Shown here: one piece after another, positions 31,955-33,486 of the stretch | Numbering within the stretch: position 1 is the first letter of the stretch | Layout: every line of letters begins with the position of its first letter | NCBI GenBank assembly: GCA_023228025.1 | Contig: JALOCD010000044.1 | Coordinates: forward strand, 1 to 33,486 | Source of the DNA: Prolixibacteraceae bacterium | Lineage (GTDB): Bacteria > Bacteroidota > Bacteroidia > Bacteroidales > Prolixibacteraceae | Direction: 5' to 3' | Length of the DNA stretch: 33,486 bases | Translations under genes and position numbers: made by a program | Notes under the pieces: generated by a model | The model's input: the letters and a program-made list of their open reading frames with translations, nothing else | What the model was told of the DNA's origin: nothing | The model's database searches: none

Positions 31955-33486
31955 CTATTCTTCTTTTACATCAATTTTATCCAGATTATTGTATGCTTTC
32001 CAGACGATACCGCCTACCAGCACAATCACAATCACCAATGCATAAGGGAATGAGGATGCGCTTCCGCTTCCGTAGGAGTGAAGTCCTGTCAGGTAGTAGT
32101 TTACTCCCAGGTAGGTCATCAGCACACTGAAGAATCCGGCTACGGAGGCCAGGTTGAGTGCAAACCAGCCACGGTATCCCGGCATCAGGCGCATGTGGGA
32201 GATGAAGGCATACACCAAAATGGTGACAAGCGCCCAGGTCTCCTTTGGGTCCCAGCCCCAGTAACGGCCCCAAGACTCATTCGCCCAGATACCGCCCAGG
32301 AATGTTCCGATGGTGAGCAGGTACAAACCCAATGTCATGGCCGCCTCGTTGATCCAGCTCATTTGACGGATGTTCCGTTGAACCCGTACCGCATTGGCCG
32401 GTTTGACCAGTCCTGCCAGGATGAGGTTCAGCAATCCGATGATGGAACCAACACCAAGGAAGCCATAGCTGGCCGTGATCACCGCAACGTGAATGGCGAG
32501 CCAGTAAGATTTGAGCACAGGGACCAGGTTGGTGATTTCAGGATTCAGCCAGCTCATCTGGGCTACAAAAAGGGTCAGCCCGGAAAGCAATGCTGCCGCG
32601 CCCAGCACCATCGGGTTTCTTCGCGCAAAGATCAGCCCGGCCAGCATTCCGGCCCAGGCGATGTAGATCATCGATTCGTAGCCGTCGCTCCAGGGCATGT
32701 GGTTGGCGATGTAGCCGCGAATGGCAAGTCCCAGGGTATGAAGAATGAAACCTGCAAGAAAAATCCACCCGGCATAAGCAACCAACTTCGGACTCATCTT
32801 GCCATCCGTAAGCATGGCCCTGAAATAAAATATCATCAGCGCCAATCCTGCCAACAGGTAAAGGAAGGAGAGGTCACGGAAAATATTCACCCTGTTGTAG
32901 AGTATTTCCAGCTTTTGCTTGGCGGCTCCCGGGATCAGATTGGCGCCTAACTTATGCTGAAACTGATCAATAAGTGAAAGGTCGGATTTCTGACGGGCAA
33001 TATCGTTGTTTTGAACGGCATTCAGGTAATCACTGAAGACCTTCATCATCATCGCACCGGACGTCGATGAAGGGGCTGTTGTAAGATCCTCCCAGGTAGT
33101 GTTCTTGGGATCTGACGATGGAAACAACCGAAGCAACTCACCTTTGAATACCAGGTAAGTAACATTGAGCCTGTCGTCCACCTTGATGATGGCATTGTCG
33201 AACGTTCCGCGCTGGGAGGGCTGTTTGGCATAGGCAGCACTCACCTCTTTCATCATTTTATAGTTTCCTTTTGCATCAAAGAAATCGGCAAATGCGGCCT
33301 TACCGGAAGATATTCCGAGCAACTGTTCGATTTTGCTTTCCGAAATGGTAATCATCGGAACTTTTTGCCACTCTTCGGGATAGGTTACCATGCTGAGCAC
33401 AGCCTGTTCGGGAGATAAGCCACTCAGGCTCTCCTGCCGCGAAATCTTCATTACCACTTCGTAGGCCAGGGTGCTGAAGGGTTTGA
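31955..33486 (-). CDS. ccsA: Cytochrome c biogenesis protein CcsA (C-terminal part, continues beyond the window)
   Basis: At least 510 residues of a multi-helix membrane protein for System II cytochrome c maturation, which moves haem to the periplasm and attaches it to apocytochromes. The WWD motif is clear (WGRYWGWDPKETWAL), with conserved histidines in HMPWSDGYESM, AIHVAVITASYG and ISHMRLMPGYRG. A long soluble region (to about residue 185) precedes the helices. A GTG at 33457 could serve as a start, but the frame stays open to the window edge (KPFSTLAYEV), as expected for the long ResB-CcsA fusions common in Bacteroidota. So the gene is taken as 5'-partial. It pairs with the downstream NrfJ-like lipoprotein, hinting at a nitrite-reductase or other c-type cytochrome locus to the right. 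Confidence 0.92.
   Translation of the reverse strand, partial: KPFSTLAYEVVMKISRQESLSGLSPEQAVLSMVTYPEEWQKVPMITISESKIEQLLGISSGKAAFADFFDAKGNYKMMKEVSAAYAKQPSQRGTFDNAIIKVDDRLNVTYLVFKGELLRLFPSSDPKNTTWEDLTTAPSSTSGAMMMKVFSDYLNAVQNNDIARQKSDLSLIDQFQHKLGANLIPGAAKQKLEILYNRVNIFRDLSFLYLLAGLALMIFYFRAMLTDGKMSPKLVAYAGWIFLAGFILHTLGLAIRGYIANHMPWSDGYESMIYIAWAGMLAGLIFARRNPMVLGAAALLSGLTLFVAQMSWLNPEITNLVPVLKSYWLAIHVAVITASYGFLGVGSIIGLLNLILAGLVKPANAVRVQRNIRQMSWINEAAMTLGLYLLTIGTFLGGIWANESWGRYWGWDPKETWALVTILVYAFISHMRLMPGYRGWFALNLASVAGFFSVLMTYLGVNYYLTGLHSYGSGSASSFPYALVIVIVLVGGIVWKAYNNLDKIDVKEE

Noticed and set aside
31955..32950. Plus-strand long ORF opposite ccsA (32078-32950)
   Set aside because: It is the antisense shadow of a clear CcsA coding sequence.

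Overview
The window comes from a member of the Bacteroidota, probably a Marinilabiliales/Prolixibacteraceae-like anaerobe or facultative anaerobe. The evidence is promoter elements of the Bacteroidota type (TTG or TTTG, 18-20 bp, TAnnTTTG) before several genes, few Shine-Dalgarno sequences, futalosine-type menaquinone synthesis (mqnA), a CcsA-type cytochrome c maturation protein next to an NrfJ-like lipoprotein, oxygen-defence genes (2-Cys peroxiredoxin, superoxide reductase, PerR-like Fur protein), and AlbA_2/KilA-N/Bro-N accessory genes. The species is an inference; no rRNA is present.

Bases 1-24,660 are a mosaic of core housekeeping genes. On the left are a secreted MsrB-MsrA fusion, the crcB-DUF190 fluoride exporter pair, mqnA, then purB followed by an MsbA-like ABC exporter, an HU gene, and a tRNA-Ser(UGA)/tRNA-Trp(CCA) pair. 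Next come htpG and sdaA, converging on one shared terminator, and an orphan GroES-fold protein. An oxidative-stress cluster (superoxide reductase and peroxiredoxin on the minus strand, PerR-like regulator divergent) carries a clear 7-1-7 palindrome as a candidate operator. argH, gltB-gltD (glutamate synthase) and a large secreted S9 prolyl-oligopeptidase-type peptidase complete the core part.

Bases 24,661-31,100 are an accessory, decaying region: a Bro-N antirepressor-like gene, a small gene that looks fused to the tail of an aspartic protease, a truncated KilA-N gene, 0.8 kb of non-coding DNA with four palindromic hairpins, an AT-rich stand-alone HsdR_N-type nuclease gene, a small membrane protein, an AlbA_2 regulator remnant with no N-terminus and a frameshift, and a TlpA/thioredoxin lipoprotein gene split by an in-frame TAA. 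The last two lie between two direct copies of a ~190-bp segment made of a TTTGAA-rich repeat and the 3' end of the NrfJ-like gene. The right end returns to respiratory functions: the NrfJ-like OB-fold lipoprotein and the C-terminal part of a large CcsA protein that runs off the window.

Intergenic space is full of short repeats: heptads (TTATGAG, GGATAAA), TTTGAA nonads, CACAGAG/CACCAAGG inverted repeats, and hairpins whose stems change while their flanks stay similar. The most striking is a nested inverted-repeat element at 21,759-21,955 whose four 13-bp palindromes share a TAC/GTA centre. I see no complete transposase, integrase, CRISPR array or rRNA. The repeat families are the best candidates for something undescribed; the coding genes mostly belong to known families.
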